This document shows positions 24,782 to 33,058 of a DNA stretch of 64,000 nt, one piece after another. How positions within the stretch are numbered: position 1 is the first letter of the stretch; the number at the start of each line of letters is the position of its first letter. Position numbers and translations under genes: made by a program. The notes beneath the pieces were generated by a model that made no database searches, had not been told where the DNA came from, and saw only the letters and a list, made by a program, of their open reading frames with translations. Origin of the DNA: Chersky-840 sp963811775 (lineage in GTDB: Bacteria > Actinomycetota > Acidimicrobiia > Acidimicrobiales > UBA8190); NCBI GenBank assembly GCA_963811775.1, contig CAWESO010000004.1:186001-250000 (forward strand), given 5' to 3'.

Positions 24782-25156
24782 TCAGTGGCTCAGCGCCTCA
24801 ACGAGCCCATCAACGTCGGCGACCGTCACCGTGAGAGCCGAGTGGCCCTTGCAGCTGAGCGGTGATGGGACCTTCTCCGCGAAATGGACGCAAACTCCAG
24901 CTTCGTGTTCGTCCCGAAAGTCAAGCCGTCATCGACGAATGACATCCGAGCCCCGATGGCGGTCCACCACCGATAGTCCCGTGTGATGTGAGCATCCATC
25001 ACGTTCGCGAGCGGGTCTCCAGCCGTAGGAACCCATAGGTCGTCTGAACATGCCGTCGTCGGTGATGGTGACACCGTCTTTCGATGGCCGAACACCAAAG
25101 GTGAGCCACATAGGCACGAACTTCATGCCCAACGCGTAAGGAAAGAGTCGGTTCAT
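24782..25156 (-). pseudogene. Conserved actinobacterial hypothetical (PH-like) protein, broken by about three frameshifts
   Basis: Reading the minus strand from ATG 25156 gives MNRLFPYALGMKFVPMWLTF, GVRPSKDGVTITDDG, then the sense jumps frame: TYGFLRLET in a second, DPLANVMDAHITRDYRWWTA and IGARMSFVDDGLTFGTN in a third, and VCVHFAEKVPSPL and HSALTVTVADVDGLVEALSH in another, ending at TGA 24782. The restored product is about 125 residues and collinear with a family I recall as conserved in actinobacteria, with beta strands alternating as in PH-like domains. At least three indels over 375 bp make decay more likely than sequencing error. Confidence 0.7.
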
Positions 25157-25186
25157 TGCATACGGCTTCTGCAAGCCATCGATGCG

Positions 25187-25921
25187 TTACGGAAATGCCA
25201 CGTTGCAGGCATCGGGATTGGAGTTGAAGTCATTGCTGGAGCTATAACCCGAGTAGTCACCAATACCGTTAACCCAGACCTGTCCGTTTGAGTCGTACTC
25301 GATCACGTAGTTGCTTGTAGCAGGAGCTGCTCGGAGCCAGGGACCGCCGTGGCTGTTCGCGGTCGTCAACAGTGCGTAGTTGACCTCGTAACTGGCGCCG
25401 CTCCAAGGGGCAAGCAAGGGAGGGTAGGACCCATTTTGTGCCCTATAAGCCTCCAAAGCTGTTTCGAGAGATTTTGCGTCGGCTCGGCATGAGGCAACTT
25501 GAGCATTTGTGGCGTTTTCCACAGTGGACTTGACAGCAAAAAAGAGACCCCACGTCAGCATGACGGCGACAAGACCCACAATCCCAATCACCAACCCTGC
25601 CAACGCGACGCCGTCTCCACCTTGCCTGCCTGCGGATGAACGAATCTGTCGGCGTGCGACAATGCCAAAGGTGATCGCCAGCAGTGAACCCAGGCCTGCG
25701 AGCCAGATGATGGACAAGACAAGCGAAGCAATGGCGAGGCCATTTGTCGGCCGTGCTCCTCCAGGGGGGTAGTAGTACTGCGGTACCCCCGGGAACGGTG
25801 CTACGGCGGTCTGACCCATGGTGGGTGGCGGTGAGGACCAATAGCTTGGGTGCTGTTCAGGTCGATACCATTTTCCATCGGACGCCTGCCACCAGCCCGG
25901 CCCCTGCGATACGTCACTCAT
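25187..25921 (-). CDS. Membrane protein with N-terminal WW..KWY module, DUF4190-like helices and pseudopilin-like tail
   Basis: Protein of 244 residues. The N-terminus MSDVSQGPGWWQASDGKWY is a short tryptophan-rich module resembling DUF2510, followed by a Pro-rich linker. Residues about 60-125 form two helices of DUF4190 type (NGLAIASLVLSIIWLAG... FGIVARRQI). The external part (about 130-244) starts with a helix SLETALEAYRAQNGSYPPLL, as in type II/IV pseudopilins, then an aromatic, glycine-rich end. The same N-terminal module opens the protein at 28903-29913. Likely a membrane-anchored outside protein; function unknown. Confidence 0.75.
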   Translation of the reverse strand: MSDVSQGPGWWQASDGKWYRPEQHPSYWSSPPPTMGQTAVAPFPGVPQYYYPPGGARPTNGLAIASLVLSIIWLAGLGSLLAITFGIVARRQIRSSAGRQGGDGVALAGLVIGIVGLVAVMLTWGLFFAVKSTVENATNAQVASCRADAKSLETALEAYRAQNGSYPPLLAPWSGASYEVNYALLTTANSHGGPWLRAAPATSNYVIEYDSNGQVWVNGIGDYSGYSSSNDFNSNPDACNVAFP

Positions 25922-26125
25922 CCCCGCTCCCCGCCCCGTCTCGCTTGGCCCACGGTATCCCCAGGGAGGAGGGGGCGCGTGAGGGAACCCGCCCAGTCCG
26001 CGTTGCTCACCGATCTCGGAAGCAGAGGGGCGGGTCCGCGACGATAGGGGTGTGATCTACGTCACGTTCATCGTCGCGGACCAAACGGAGGGTCTGTCAT
26101 TGAACCCTTCGCGGTCGACTCTCGG

Positions 26126-26455
26126 GTGACGTGGCCCATCGTCTCGCCACGGGGCTACAGGGAATACCTCGCGCCTTACATTGGCAAGGGGGAGGTCGCC
26201 CAAATCACTCACGCCGCAGACGGCTATGCCGCATCGTCTCGACAAATCAGCGGCATGGTTATGACAATCAAGACGCTCTACGGTGAAAAAGGACTCTGGC
26301 CGGGACGTGACTTCGGGGGATGTCCGATTCCGGGCTCAGGCCGATTCTTCACTGCGAGCGAGGCCCTTCGCTCGGAGGAACAGAAAGACGGACTGGAGTT
26401 CATCGGACACCTAGTCGACCTCGACGTGTCGACGGAGGACAGTCCCAGGGTGTGA
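26126..26455 (+). CDS. Hypothetical protein of about 109 residues
   Basis: A GTG-initiated frame giving MTWPIVSPRGYREYLAPYIG, then KTLYGEKGLWPGRDFGGCPI and FTASEALRSEEQKDGLEF. Composition is that of a real soluble protein, but there is no good ribosome binding site. A 25-codon frame ending at the same place (start GTG 26051, VIYVTFIVADQTEG) lies just upstream in another frame, so the true N-terminus may be lost to a frameshift. No family recognised. Confidence 0.45.
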   Translation: MTWPIVSPRGYREYLAPYIGKGEVAQITHAADGYAASSRQISGMVMTIKTLYGEKGLWPGRDFGGCPIPGSGRFFTASEALRSEEQKDGLEFIGHLVDLDVSTEDSPRV

Positions 26456-26586
26456 TCCCCTGTGGCTGCCTCAAACCATCAGTCGCCAGTCGGACATTGG
26501 TGAGTTCGGCGCAGCTGCGGGTGCTGGGTACAAGACCCAGTCGCAGGGCGACTCACTTCGAGGCATTAGGCGTCAGTTGCCGAGTC

Positions 26587-27426
26587 TTACGCCCCGCCCC
26601 AAGTCCCAACATAGGTATCCGATGGAACGGTCAGATTCAATCCGCTCAAGGAACCGGTTCCTTCGAGGCTCGCTGGGAGGGCTCCTGTCATGACCGGAAA
26701 GCACAGTTGCACCAAGACATGGTGTTGTGCACCGAGCGTCGCTGTTGCATGGACGTCAACCGTGTCGTAACACGGCGGCGCGACCGGTTCGACCGTATAT
26801 CTATCGCCGGTCTGGTCCACCATATGTAGGTCCACTGGCGTGAAGCTGACGGTCGAAGAGGTGGTGTTGTTGAACTGAACCACCAGATAACAGTTCGCAC
26901 CTCCCCCGGTGTATTCAGCACCGAAGAACCCGCACTGGTCGGCAGGGTCCTCTTGCGCGAACTCGCCGGGCGGAACAACCTGAATGCTTATGCCGTTCAC
27001 GGGCGCAGAAGCCGGTGATGGTCGAACACCGGCGGCACTTGGGAACGTCGAGGTGGACGCCGGGCTAGTCGTCGAGGAGGACGTCGGGACTCCGTTGGAC
27101 CCTTGCGTATCCTGTGTCGGCTGTCGCTGTGGTCCCGGGCCGTTGACGGCGGCGATGATCAGCCCAACGACCAGCGCTGCACCGATTCCCCCGCTCAATA
27201 GTCGGCGGTTCGACCACCACGGCGTCCGGCTCGAAGGTGGAGTGAGGTCGGTGGTCAGCTGATGGAGTGCTTCCAGGGTCGTGGCGTCGAGTGCCTGCTG
27301 CAGGCGCTGCTCATGCTCGTCTGGCTTCAGCTCCCCTATCGCGACCGCGTTGTTGAGGATCGCAATAGCCTGATCGCGATCGCCGTCAGATGCCCTTCGG
27401 GAGGCCGTACCCGTCCCCGGTGCCAT
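26587..27426 (-). CDS. DUF1707-domain membrane protein
   Basis: Protein of 279 residues from ATG 27426. Residues about 13-65 form a DUF1707 (SHOCT-like) domain: SDGDRDQAIAILNNAVAIGE and LKPDEHEQRLQQALDATTLE, with the usual LTTDL end. A single transmembrane helix follows (about 80-100), then a Thr/Ser/Pro-rich linker and an external beta-rich domain with five cysteines (QCGFF, ANCYLVV, PPCYDTV, QLCFPV). Actinobacteria use DUF1707 as a cytoplasmic oligomerisation or sensing tag on membrane proteins. Function unknown. Confidence 0.82.
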   Translation of the reverse strand: MAPGTGTASRRASDGDRDQAIAILNNAVAIGELKPDEHEQRLQQALDATTLEALHQLTTDLTPPSSRTPWWSNRRLLSGGIGAALVVGLIIAAVNGPGPQRQPTQDTQGSNGVPTSSSTTSPASTSTFPSAAGVRPSPASAPVNGISIQVVPPGEFAQEDPADQCGFFGAEYTGGGANCYLVVQFNNTTSSTVSFTPVDLHMVDQTGDRYTVEPVAPPCYDTVDVHATATLGAQHHVLVQLCFPVMTGALPASLEGTGSLSGLNLTVPSDTYVGTWGGA

Positions 27427-27596
27427 TTCACCCACCGACTCACCATCGGCGTTACGGGCCACTGGCTGAAGGGAGTGATTGTTCGTAGCTCACCGGCTGC
27501 CCGGCGCCCGGAGCATCGAAGCGAAACGAGGCGTTGATCAGGACTTGTTGGGGGCCACGGTGGGAGGCCGTTCCATTGCCATCCCCAGTTATGCGC

Positions 27597-27911
27597 CTAC
27601 TCGATTAGTTCCAGGCTGCCGTCTTCGTAGAGATAGAGGAACGGAACTCGATATAACAGGTGGACAGCCTCGCCCTGAGCCACGTCTACTTGAATGCGGG
27701 CCCCACTCAACAAGCCACGACCGCCGATGCTACGACCCAGGGACACTTGTACCTCGTGCGTTCCAGGCGCGACTGGGAGAACATGGTTGCCCCGGGGTGA
27801 GAGGAGCGAGGTCACTCCGTCGATAGTGACAAAGGTCCTGAAAATGAAGGCGAAGAAGACTGATGCAACGGGCCACCGGGTCCTCACAACGATGGCCGTT
27901 TTCTCAGTCAT
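27597..27911 (-). CDS. Small hypothetical protein with membrane-associated N-terminus
   Basis: Protein of 104 residues. Start at ATG 27911 (MTEKTAIVVRTRWPVASVFF) is preferred because the sequence upstream is not coherent. One hydrophobic segment (about 13-25) with a following FVTIDGV strand; the rest is a beta-rich domain (HEVQVSLGRSIGGRG, GARIQVDVAQGEAVHLLYRV) like a carboxypeptidase-regulatory or PEGA-type sandwich, in which a short loop normally ends VxPGxHxV as in VLPVAPGTHEVQV here. Probably a PEGA-like domain protein. Function unknown. Confidence 0.65.
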   Translation of the reverse strand: MTEKTAIVVRTRWPVASVFFAFIFRTFVTIDGVTSLLSPRGNHVLPVAPGTHEVQVSLGRSIGGRGLLSGARIQVDVAQGEAVHLLYRVPFLYLYEDGSLELIE

Positions 27912-27975
27912 CGACACGTCACACGCCCCTTGTGGCAGTACACCCACACATGTCGCGCGACGCGCCCGAGTTCGG

Positions 27976-28629
27976 TCACAGAATGACACCCTTGGCAGCG
28001 ATGAGGCTGCCTTGTGGTCGCTTCTCGTCACCCCGTGCGGCTCGCACCAACTGCGTGTGTACAACCAAACCCGCCTGCCGGGCCAGCTCGGTGACCCTCT
28101 CGGGCGTCACGTCGTAAGTGTCGACAGAGGCACCGTCACGATAGGTCACCGTCCTGGGCTCATGTCCGTCTCCCACGTGGAAGCCAACCAGGAAGTACCC
28201 GCCGGGCGCCAGGACCCGAGCGAACTCGGTGAACACACCGGGGAGGTCCTGCGCTGGGGTGTGGATGGTCGAGTACCAGGCCAGGACTCCCCCCACGGCG
28301 GCGTCCGACAGGTCTAAAGCGGTGATGGAACCGACGTCGAAGCGGAGACGTGGGTGGTTATGTCGGGCGAGATCGACCATGGCCGGGGACAGGTCAATGC
28401 CGAACACGTCCACGCCCAGGGAGTCCAGGTGGGCAGTGATGCGACCGGTCCCACAACCGAGGTCGGCGACCGGCCCAAGCCCTGCTCCCATGGTCAGCTC
28501 GGCGAACGTCGCCAGCATGGTGCGGTCCAGAGAGGTCTCTCCGCGAAGGTCGGGAAGGAGGCGGGCGTAGTCGACGGCGACGGTGTCGTAGGTCGCCCTC
28601 GTAGTGCGTAGGTGATCTGGCTCGTCCAC
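27976..28629 (-). CDS. Class I SAM-dependent methyltransferase
   Basis: Cytoplasmic methyltransferase of 217 residues. Motif I is VADLGCGTGRITAHLDSLG (about 54-72), motif post-I is VFGIDLSPAMVDLAR, motif II/III is GVLAWYSTIHTPAQDLPGVF and RVLAPGGYFLVGFHVGDG. The front half YDTVAVDYARLLPDL is the usual entry helix of this family. Length and layout fit Methyltransf_25/11-type enzymes acting on small molecules. It is transcribed in the same direction as the PEGA-like gene 64 bp downstream, possibly as one unit. Substrate unknown. Confidence 0.9.
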   Translation of the reverse strand: MDEPDHLRTTRATYDTVAVDYARLLPDLRGETSLDRTMLATFAELTMGAGLGPVADLGCGTGRITAHLDSLGVDVFGIDLSPAMVDLARHNHPRLRFDVGSITALDLSDAAVGGVLAWYSTIHTPAQDLPGVFTEFARVLAPGGYFLVGFHVGDGHEPRTVTYRDGASVDTYDVTPERVTELARQAGLVVHTQLVRAARGDEKRPQGSLIAAKGVIL

Positions 28630-28722
28630 GCCTTCGACGCTACCGACTCACATTTGGCCCCAATACCGCCCCCCGCCCGAGCCCTTCACCCCGGGGGACG
28701 ATGAGCGCGTACCATTCGTGGC

Positions 28723-28878
28723 GTGAAGGTCGCTGTCCTACTAGCCGCGATCCTGGCCTTGTCAGGAGGCTGGAGGGTAACGCGACTCTTCTGGCTAAAG
28801 CGTTACGGCCCCGCCTCGGTCCGGCAACGCCTTGAAGAAGAGCGGGAACTCAACGAGCGCAGGCACCAGGACCAATAG
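28723..28878 (+). CDS. Small 51-residue protein with one hydrophobic segment
   Basis: GTG-initiated frame VKVAVLLAAILALSGGW, then RVTRLFWLKRYGPASVRQ and EEERELNERRHQDQ. It has one hydrophobic segment (3-17) followed by a basic-acidic helical tail, the layout of a small membrane-anchored protein or a leader. Codon usage fits the neighbours. It sits between a methyltransferase and a convergent WW..KWY protein. No family recognised. Confidence 0.4.
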   Translation: MKVAVLLAAILALSGGWRVTRLFWLKRYGPASVRQRLEEERELNERRHQDQ

Positions 28879-28902
28879 CCTGGGACCCCCCCACCGGTGG
28901 GG

Positions 28903-29913
28903 TCAGGTGGACTGGACCAAAATCGACGAGATCGGAGTTGCGCCGTTTGGTGCAACGACAGAGACCGACTCCCGCCACCGAGAGAACGCGACGACGGTGG
29001 TCCCCGACTGTCCGTCGAGCGATCCCGAAGTCACCACTTCGACCGGCAGGTATGGAGCAGTTGTCGATACGTAGAGAACCTGTGATCCCTTGGCGCCTCC
29101 CTGACTGAGGTCGCGAGGAAGTCCACCAGAGACTCCCTCAACGTTCTGTCCATCCAGTATGCGGGTGGAGGTGAGGGTGAGTGCTCGCGTCGGCGTCGAC
29201 TCTGTCAACGCCGAAGAGAGCGTGTCCCCGTCCACGATCTGTTGATAGCCAGGGTCGCTCGGCACGAACGATATCCATTTTCCGGCGTACTGCGACGCAA
29301 AGGAAGCGGGGAAACCAAACGAGTCCTGCAGAAATGCGGCGTCGCCTTGCAGATAGGCATGCCCGGGTTCAACAAGGAGATCCGATTTTCCTTGTGTCCC
29401 GCCAGTGGTGGTCTGTTTCCCTTCAGTCGCATTGATGTCGTAGGTTCCGCCGCCCGGGGGGCCCGTCGTGTTCGTGTTAACAAGGTGCACCGAACCCTGC
29501 GATTCGGCGGCTGCCACTGTCACAGCCAAGACTTGCTCGGCCGTCTTTCCCGACAACCCGTTGCTGCTCCCGCCGAGAACGAAAACAAGACTCACGACCA
29601 GGATCACGGCAGTGCCCACTCCGCCCAACGAGACGAAAAGGCGCAGACGTCCTGGCCGTGAAGTCGAAGGGGTGCGGTCCGTCCCTTGCGAGCTATAGAA
29701 CGTTGACGGAATTGAAGGCGCAGTCGACACCTGTGCACTCCGACTGACTTCCCAGTATGAACCAGCGCCGATGGCAGAAATCCCGGGAGCTTGTTGGGGC
29801 GAAGCCTGCGAGACTTGGGCGGGTACACGAAGGCGGTCGAGATGCGCGTCAGGTGGGTACCACTTTCGGTCCAACGCTTGCCACCAACCTGGCCCCTGGG
29901 AGACGTCACTCAT
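28903..29913 (-). CDS. WW..KWY-module membrane protein with lipoprotein-like (LprG/LppX-type) outside domain
   Basis: Protein of 336 residues. The N-terminus MSDVSQGPGWWQALDRKWYP repeats the module of the protein at 25187-25921. A Ser/Pro-rich linker leads to one transmembrane helix (about 97-118, LFVSLGGVGTAVILVVSLVF). The outside part, about 200 residues, starts GKTAEQVLAVTVAAAESQGS and contains LLVEPGHAYLQGDAAFLQ, YAGKWISFVPSDPGYQQIV and LPVEVVTSG, the layout of the LprG/LppX lipid-binding fold. It may bind a lipid or cell-wall component. The start was placed by the module. Function inferred only from fold-like features. Confidence 0.72.
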   Translation of the reverse strand: MSDVSQGPGWWQALDRKWYPPDAHLDRLRVPAQVSQASPQQAPGISAIGAGSYWEVSRSAQVSTAPSIPSTFYSSQGTDRTPSTSRPGRLRLFVSLGGVGTAVILVVSLVFVLGGSSNGLSGKTAEQVLAVTVAAAESQGSVHLVNTNTTGPPGGGTYDINATEGKQTTTGGTQGKSDLLVEPGHAYLQGDAAFLQDSFGFPASFASQYAGKWISFVPSDPGYQQIVDGDTLSSALTESTPTRALTLTSTRILDGQNVEGVSGGLPRDLSQGGAKGSQVLYVSTTAPYLPVEVVTSGSLDGQSGTTVVAFSRWRESVSVVAPNGATPISSILVQST

Positions 29914-30229
29914 GAAGTCCCGTCCTTATTCGGTCTCCAGAGTTCATCGACGGTGCGATGTGTCAGCTTGAGCCGCCCACGGGCTACCAGGTCAGGAGGG
30001 GTCCGAGTGCCAGGGTCCGCACCCACCCCTCGGGCGTGCCCGGTACCCCAAGATGCGTCGCTCCGACGGTGGAAGGCTTCCTGCCAGACGTCGACCGGTA
30101 CCGGCGCTTACAGGCCGGTCGTCGCCAGCTCCGATCGAGCCTCCAGGGTAAGAGATTTGAAGTCGTATCGTTCACTCACCGCAACCGTCCGACCGAGCGC
30201 AGCTACTCCAGATCAGGCATCATGCTGGA
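29914..30229. other. Intergenic, no gene found
   Basis: A 316-bp stretch between divergent genes, so it should carry promoters for both the WW..KWY protein and the GNAT enzyme. I could not pick out convincing -35/-10 pairs. No coding sequence supported. Confidence 0.4.
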
Positions 30230-30763
30230 GTGTCGGATTTCGGGGGCAGCGGCGTGACGACCGAACAAGGTGACCTCGCGGTGGTTCAAGCATCACCCAG
30301 CGATGCGGTAAGGATTCTCGGGCTTCGAGATGCGCTGGCAAGTTGGATGGTCGAGCGGGGCATCGACCAGTGGCGTCCGGGCGACATGCCACTGCCGTGG
30401 ATTGAGGAGTGCGCCGCACAGGGCTGGGTCTTTGTGGCGCTGCGAGGCGAAATCCTCGTCGGTTCGCTGACACTGGTGTGGGCGGACCCATTCATCTGGG
30501 GGGATCGCAACCAACCTGCCGGGTACATCCACATGCTGATGGTCGATCGCGCATACGCATGCCTCGGGCTTGGTCGATTGCTGCTTGACTGGGCTGAACG
30601 GCGGATCACAATAGCCGGACATCGCCATGCGCGACTCGACTGCGTCCGCACCAATCTGGTCCTCCGCGGGTACTACGAGAACGCGGGGTATGTGCTCGTC
30701 GGATATCGCGAGTTAGCCGGAGAGATTCCCAGTGTGGCGCTTTACGAGAAGGCGTTCGCATAG
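30230..30763 (+). CDS. GNAT family N-acetyltransferase
   Basis: Acetyl-CoA-dependent transferase of about 177 residues. The fold is recognisable: an N-terminal helix pair (SDAVRILGLRDALASWMVE), the strand VFVALRGEILVGSLTLV, motif A AGYIHMLMVDRAYACLGLGR followed by LLLDWAERR, and motif B RLDCVRTNLVLRGYYENAGY, with the C-terminal strand LVGYRELAG. The pyrophosphate loop reads AYACLGLGR (usual form R/Q-x-x-G-x-G/A), where the first Arg is Ala, slightly unusual. The start is GTG 30230; GTG 30254 is possible. Stand-alone gene; acceptor unknown. Confidence 0.88.
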   Translation: MSDFGGSGVTTEQGDLAVVQASPSDAVRILGLRDALASWMVERGIDQWRPGDMPLPWIEECAAQGWVFVALRGEILVGSLTLVWADPFIWGDRNQPAGYIHMLMVDRAYACLGLGRLLLDWAERRITIAGHRHARLDCVRTNLVLRGYYENAGYVLVGYRELAGEIPSVALYEKAFA

Positions 30764-30919
30764 ACAGCCCTTACGTTGCGCTCCCCGCTCCCGCTGCCCG
30801 ACGGAACATTCCGGGATCGCACCTGGCGGCGGATACAGGTCAGTTCAAGTCAGCTGCCAATCGGGGTGCGCGAAGCCGATGGCACGTTGCGTTCGGTCAG
30901 ATCGGCAGTTCGGGCGTCC

Positions 30920-31762
30920 CTACTTCGTGCCGACGATGCAGCGGGCCACGCCCGGAATCCGTACCTTGCCGTCTTCTTCGTAGGTGCTCACCTTGGCGAT
31001 GACGGCTTTCGCGATCCGCTCCCGCGCCGGTTCGCGGACCTGCTGAAGCGCCGCAACTGCGAGCGAGACGTGCTCGCTGATCATCTCCCAATACTGCTCG
31101 GGCGATCGCGTCACGAGTTCGACGTCGACGTCCCACTCGGCAACGTCGCGCAGCCCCGCGCCCTCGTACAGGGCACTGACATATCCCGGGGCAGCGCACC
31201 GGAACATATTCGGCCCGTCCGGGTCGGGTGGAGCCAGCACCGCCTCGGTCGCGATTGCCTGCATGGCGATCGTCGTCCACGGGTTTTCCTCGGGCTTGAC
31301 CCATACCGACGAGCAGAGACGTCCGCCCGGCTTGAGTACGCGCGCGAACTCGGCCGTCGCTTCGGCGACGTCGGGAAAGAACATGTATCCGAACCGTACC
31401 GAGATACTGTCGAATGTCGCGTCACCGAATGGCAGGTCGTCGGCGCTGCACACCTTGGTCTCAACATTGGTGATCCCTTGCGCGTTCGCTTGTCGCGTCG
31501 CGATGTCGAGCATCTCAGACGCAAGGTCGGTCAGAACGACGTGTCCCCTCGGCGCGAGCTTGGCGACGGTCAGCCCCGGCTCACCAGTGCCCGCGGCGAT
31601 GTCGAGATGCTGCTGATCATCGGCGATGTCGAGACTCTCGATAATCGCTGCGCCGACCGGGCCCAGCTGATCCATAATGACCGCGTCCCACTTCTCCCAG
31701 CCCGCAGAAAGCCGGGCCCAGGTCGCTCGCTGGACGTCTCGGATCTCATCGCCGCTTGGCAT
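30920..31762 (-). CDS. Class I SAM-dependent methyltransferase (UbiE-like)
   Basis: Methyltransferase of 280 residues. Motif I HLDIAAGTGEPGLTVAKLAP (about 52-71), post-I VVLTDLASEMLDIATRQA, motif II DDLPFGDATFDSISVRFGYM and motif III RVLKPGGRLCSSVWVKPEEN. These are the UbiE/COQ5/Methyltransf_11 signatures. The C-terminal part (EAVLAPPDPDGPNMFRCAAP, YWEMISEHV) resembles enzymes that methylate hydrophobic rings. It is one of three methyltransferases in this 12-kb stretch, but the three are not close relatives by eye. Substrate unknown. Confidence 0.9.
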   Translation of the reverse strand: MPSGDEIRDVQRATWARLSAGWEKWDAVIMDQLGPVGAAIIESLDIADDQQHLDIAAGTGEPGLTVAKLAPRGHVVLTDLASEMLDIATRQANAQGITNVETKVCSADDLPFGDATFDSISVRFGYMFFPDVAEATAEFARVLKPGGRLCSSVWVKPEENPWTTIAMQAIATEAVLAPPDPDGPNMFRCAAPGYVSALYEGAGLRDVAEWDVDVELVTRSPEQYWEMISEHVSLAVAALQQVREPARERIAKAVIAKVSTYEEDGKVRIPGVARCIVGTK

Positions 31763-32063
31763 TCGGCCCTTCCGCTATGGGTGCACCCGCGAACACCAAG
31801 GCACTCCTTGTTGGAAGTGCATAATGCCCGCTCAGGAGCAGCCGCGCCTCCTCACTGAACTGCCGGTTCTGAGCGCCCTGACGGGGGCAGCCCGACCAAC
31901 CTCGGGCCTGTCGAGATCGCCCGCTACCGGGCGCATGCCTAAACCTTTCCCTCCGTTATCCTCGTGTCACTTCATCCAGACGAGCTGAGGCACCTGGGCC
32001 TACGACGCTCACCAACCGACCTGCGGGCACGGTGGCAATGCAAGGAACGATGAGAAGGTCCAG
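31763..32063. other. Intergenic, no gene found
   Basis: A 301-bp stretch between divergent genes. No coding frame or repeat that I can support. Confidence 0.4.
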
Positions 32064-32351
32064 ATGTCAGACACGCCGCACCGAGAGCCGCCGCCAGGAA
32101 CGAAGCGCCACTACGCGCGCCCCGGCCCGGAAATGACCGACGAGGAGATCGACACCTGGGCCAATCAGTTTGTAGAAAGGGTCTTGGGCGAATCTGGGGA
32201 ACAAGGCGATGACCCGGGAGGACTCGTCTGCCGCAAGGAGACCCTCAGGAGCGAGTGTCAGCTACAGGTGCTGGCGAGGGTGTCGCCGAGGATCGATCGA
32301 TTGGCGTCAGCAACACAAGAGTCGGAATGGTTTCCACGACAAGTCCGATGA
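32064..32351 (+). CDS. Small hydrophilic hypothetical protein
   Basis: Protein of 95 residues with GAGAAGG-like GAGAAGG upstream of the ATG at 32064. It begins MSDTPHREPPPGTKRHYARP and has the acidic helix MTDEEIDTWANQFVERVLGE. The second half (CRKETLRSECQLQV, RIDRLASATQES) is less certain since the frame overlaps the HTH gene. The ribosome binding site and N-terminal composition suggest it is real; the end may be altered. No family recognised. Confidence 0.5.
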   Translation: MSDTPHREPPPGTKRHYARPGPEMTDEEIDTWANQFVERVLGESGEQGDDPGGLVCRKETLRSECQLQVLARVSPRIDRLASATQESEWFPRQVR

Positions 32352-32745
32352 GCAGCCCTCACGACTCCTGAGCACCGCCTGTCTCGAATCGTTAGATCCG
32401 ACCTCAGAACGCCCTTCCGAGCAACACCAGCGCCGCCTCCGCCCCGACGAACGAAGTCAACTCAAGTCCGAGTACCTCTCAGGGGTCGAGGTGAAAGAGC
32501 TCGCCCAACGCTTTGGGATCACCCGGCAGACGGTTATCGAGTGCATGCGCCGACAAGGCGGCCCACGGCGATATCCGAAGCTCGGCCAGGAAGCAATCGA
32601 CAAAGCTGCGTCGCTCTATCGTGCGGGCTGGTCGCTCGTTGCAGTAGGTGGGGCTTTGTCCGTTGACCCAAGCACCGTTCGTCGAGTTCTGATCACGCAA
32701 GGGGTCCCGATGCGAGATCCCCACGGCCGAGAACGCCGGGAATAG
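32209..32745 (+). CDS. Helix-turn-helix protein resembling the C-terminal end of serine recombinases (probable fragment)
   Basis: The convincing part is residues about 75-178: RRLRPDERSQLKSEYLSGVE, VKELAQRFGITRQTVIECMR (first HTH), then KLGQEAIDKAASLYRAGWSL, VAVGGALSVDPSTVRRVLI (second HTH) and the ending PMRDPHGRERRE. This tandem HTH with the RDPHGR ending is common behind serine recombinase catalytic domains or as stand-alone proteins in actinobacteria. No recombinase catalytic domain is present upstream, and the first 70 residues have no clear start or composition, so it is likely a remnant of a mobile element. DNA binding is likely if expressed. Confidence 0.55.
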   Translation: MTREDSSAARRPSGASVSYRCWRGCRRGSIDWRQQHKSRNGFHDKSDEQPSRLLSTACLESLDPTSERPSEQHQRRLRPDERSQLKSEYLSGVEVKELAQRFGITRQTVIECMRRQGGPRRYPKLGQEAIDKAASLYRAGWSLVAVGGALSVDPSTVRRVLITQGVPMRDPHGRERRE

Positions 32746-32748
32746 GTG

Positions 32749-33058
32749 CAGATCGCCGATTTCGGCCACAAGAAGCACGGGCGGTCGGTCGGCAGGTCCG
32801 CTGATCTGTGCTCCCTTCGGTCCGTTCCGATTGGGCGCGGCCCTATGAGCGTCATGGCCCCACGCCGTAGCGCTCAAGCACGTTGCGCGCCCGCCAGATG
32901 GATATACAAGGACGCCAGGCGACTCACATTTCCGTGCGGGTCATCGAGTGCCGAGGCCCCGAGGTCGGGCGTATGTCGTAGCCCCTGGGGCACCCTGGCC
33001 CTCGGCAGGCCATTCCGGCCGTCGCCTACGCTGGTGTTCCTAGGAGGGAGGTGTTTTC
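32749..33058. other. Intergenic, no gene found
   Basis: A 310-bp stretch before the cyclase stub. The frame that runs through it into the P450 gene has no coherent composition before 33050. No other feature seen. Confidence 0.4.
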
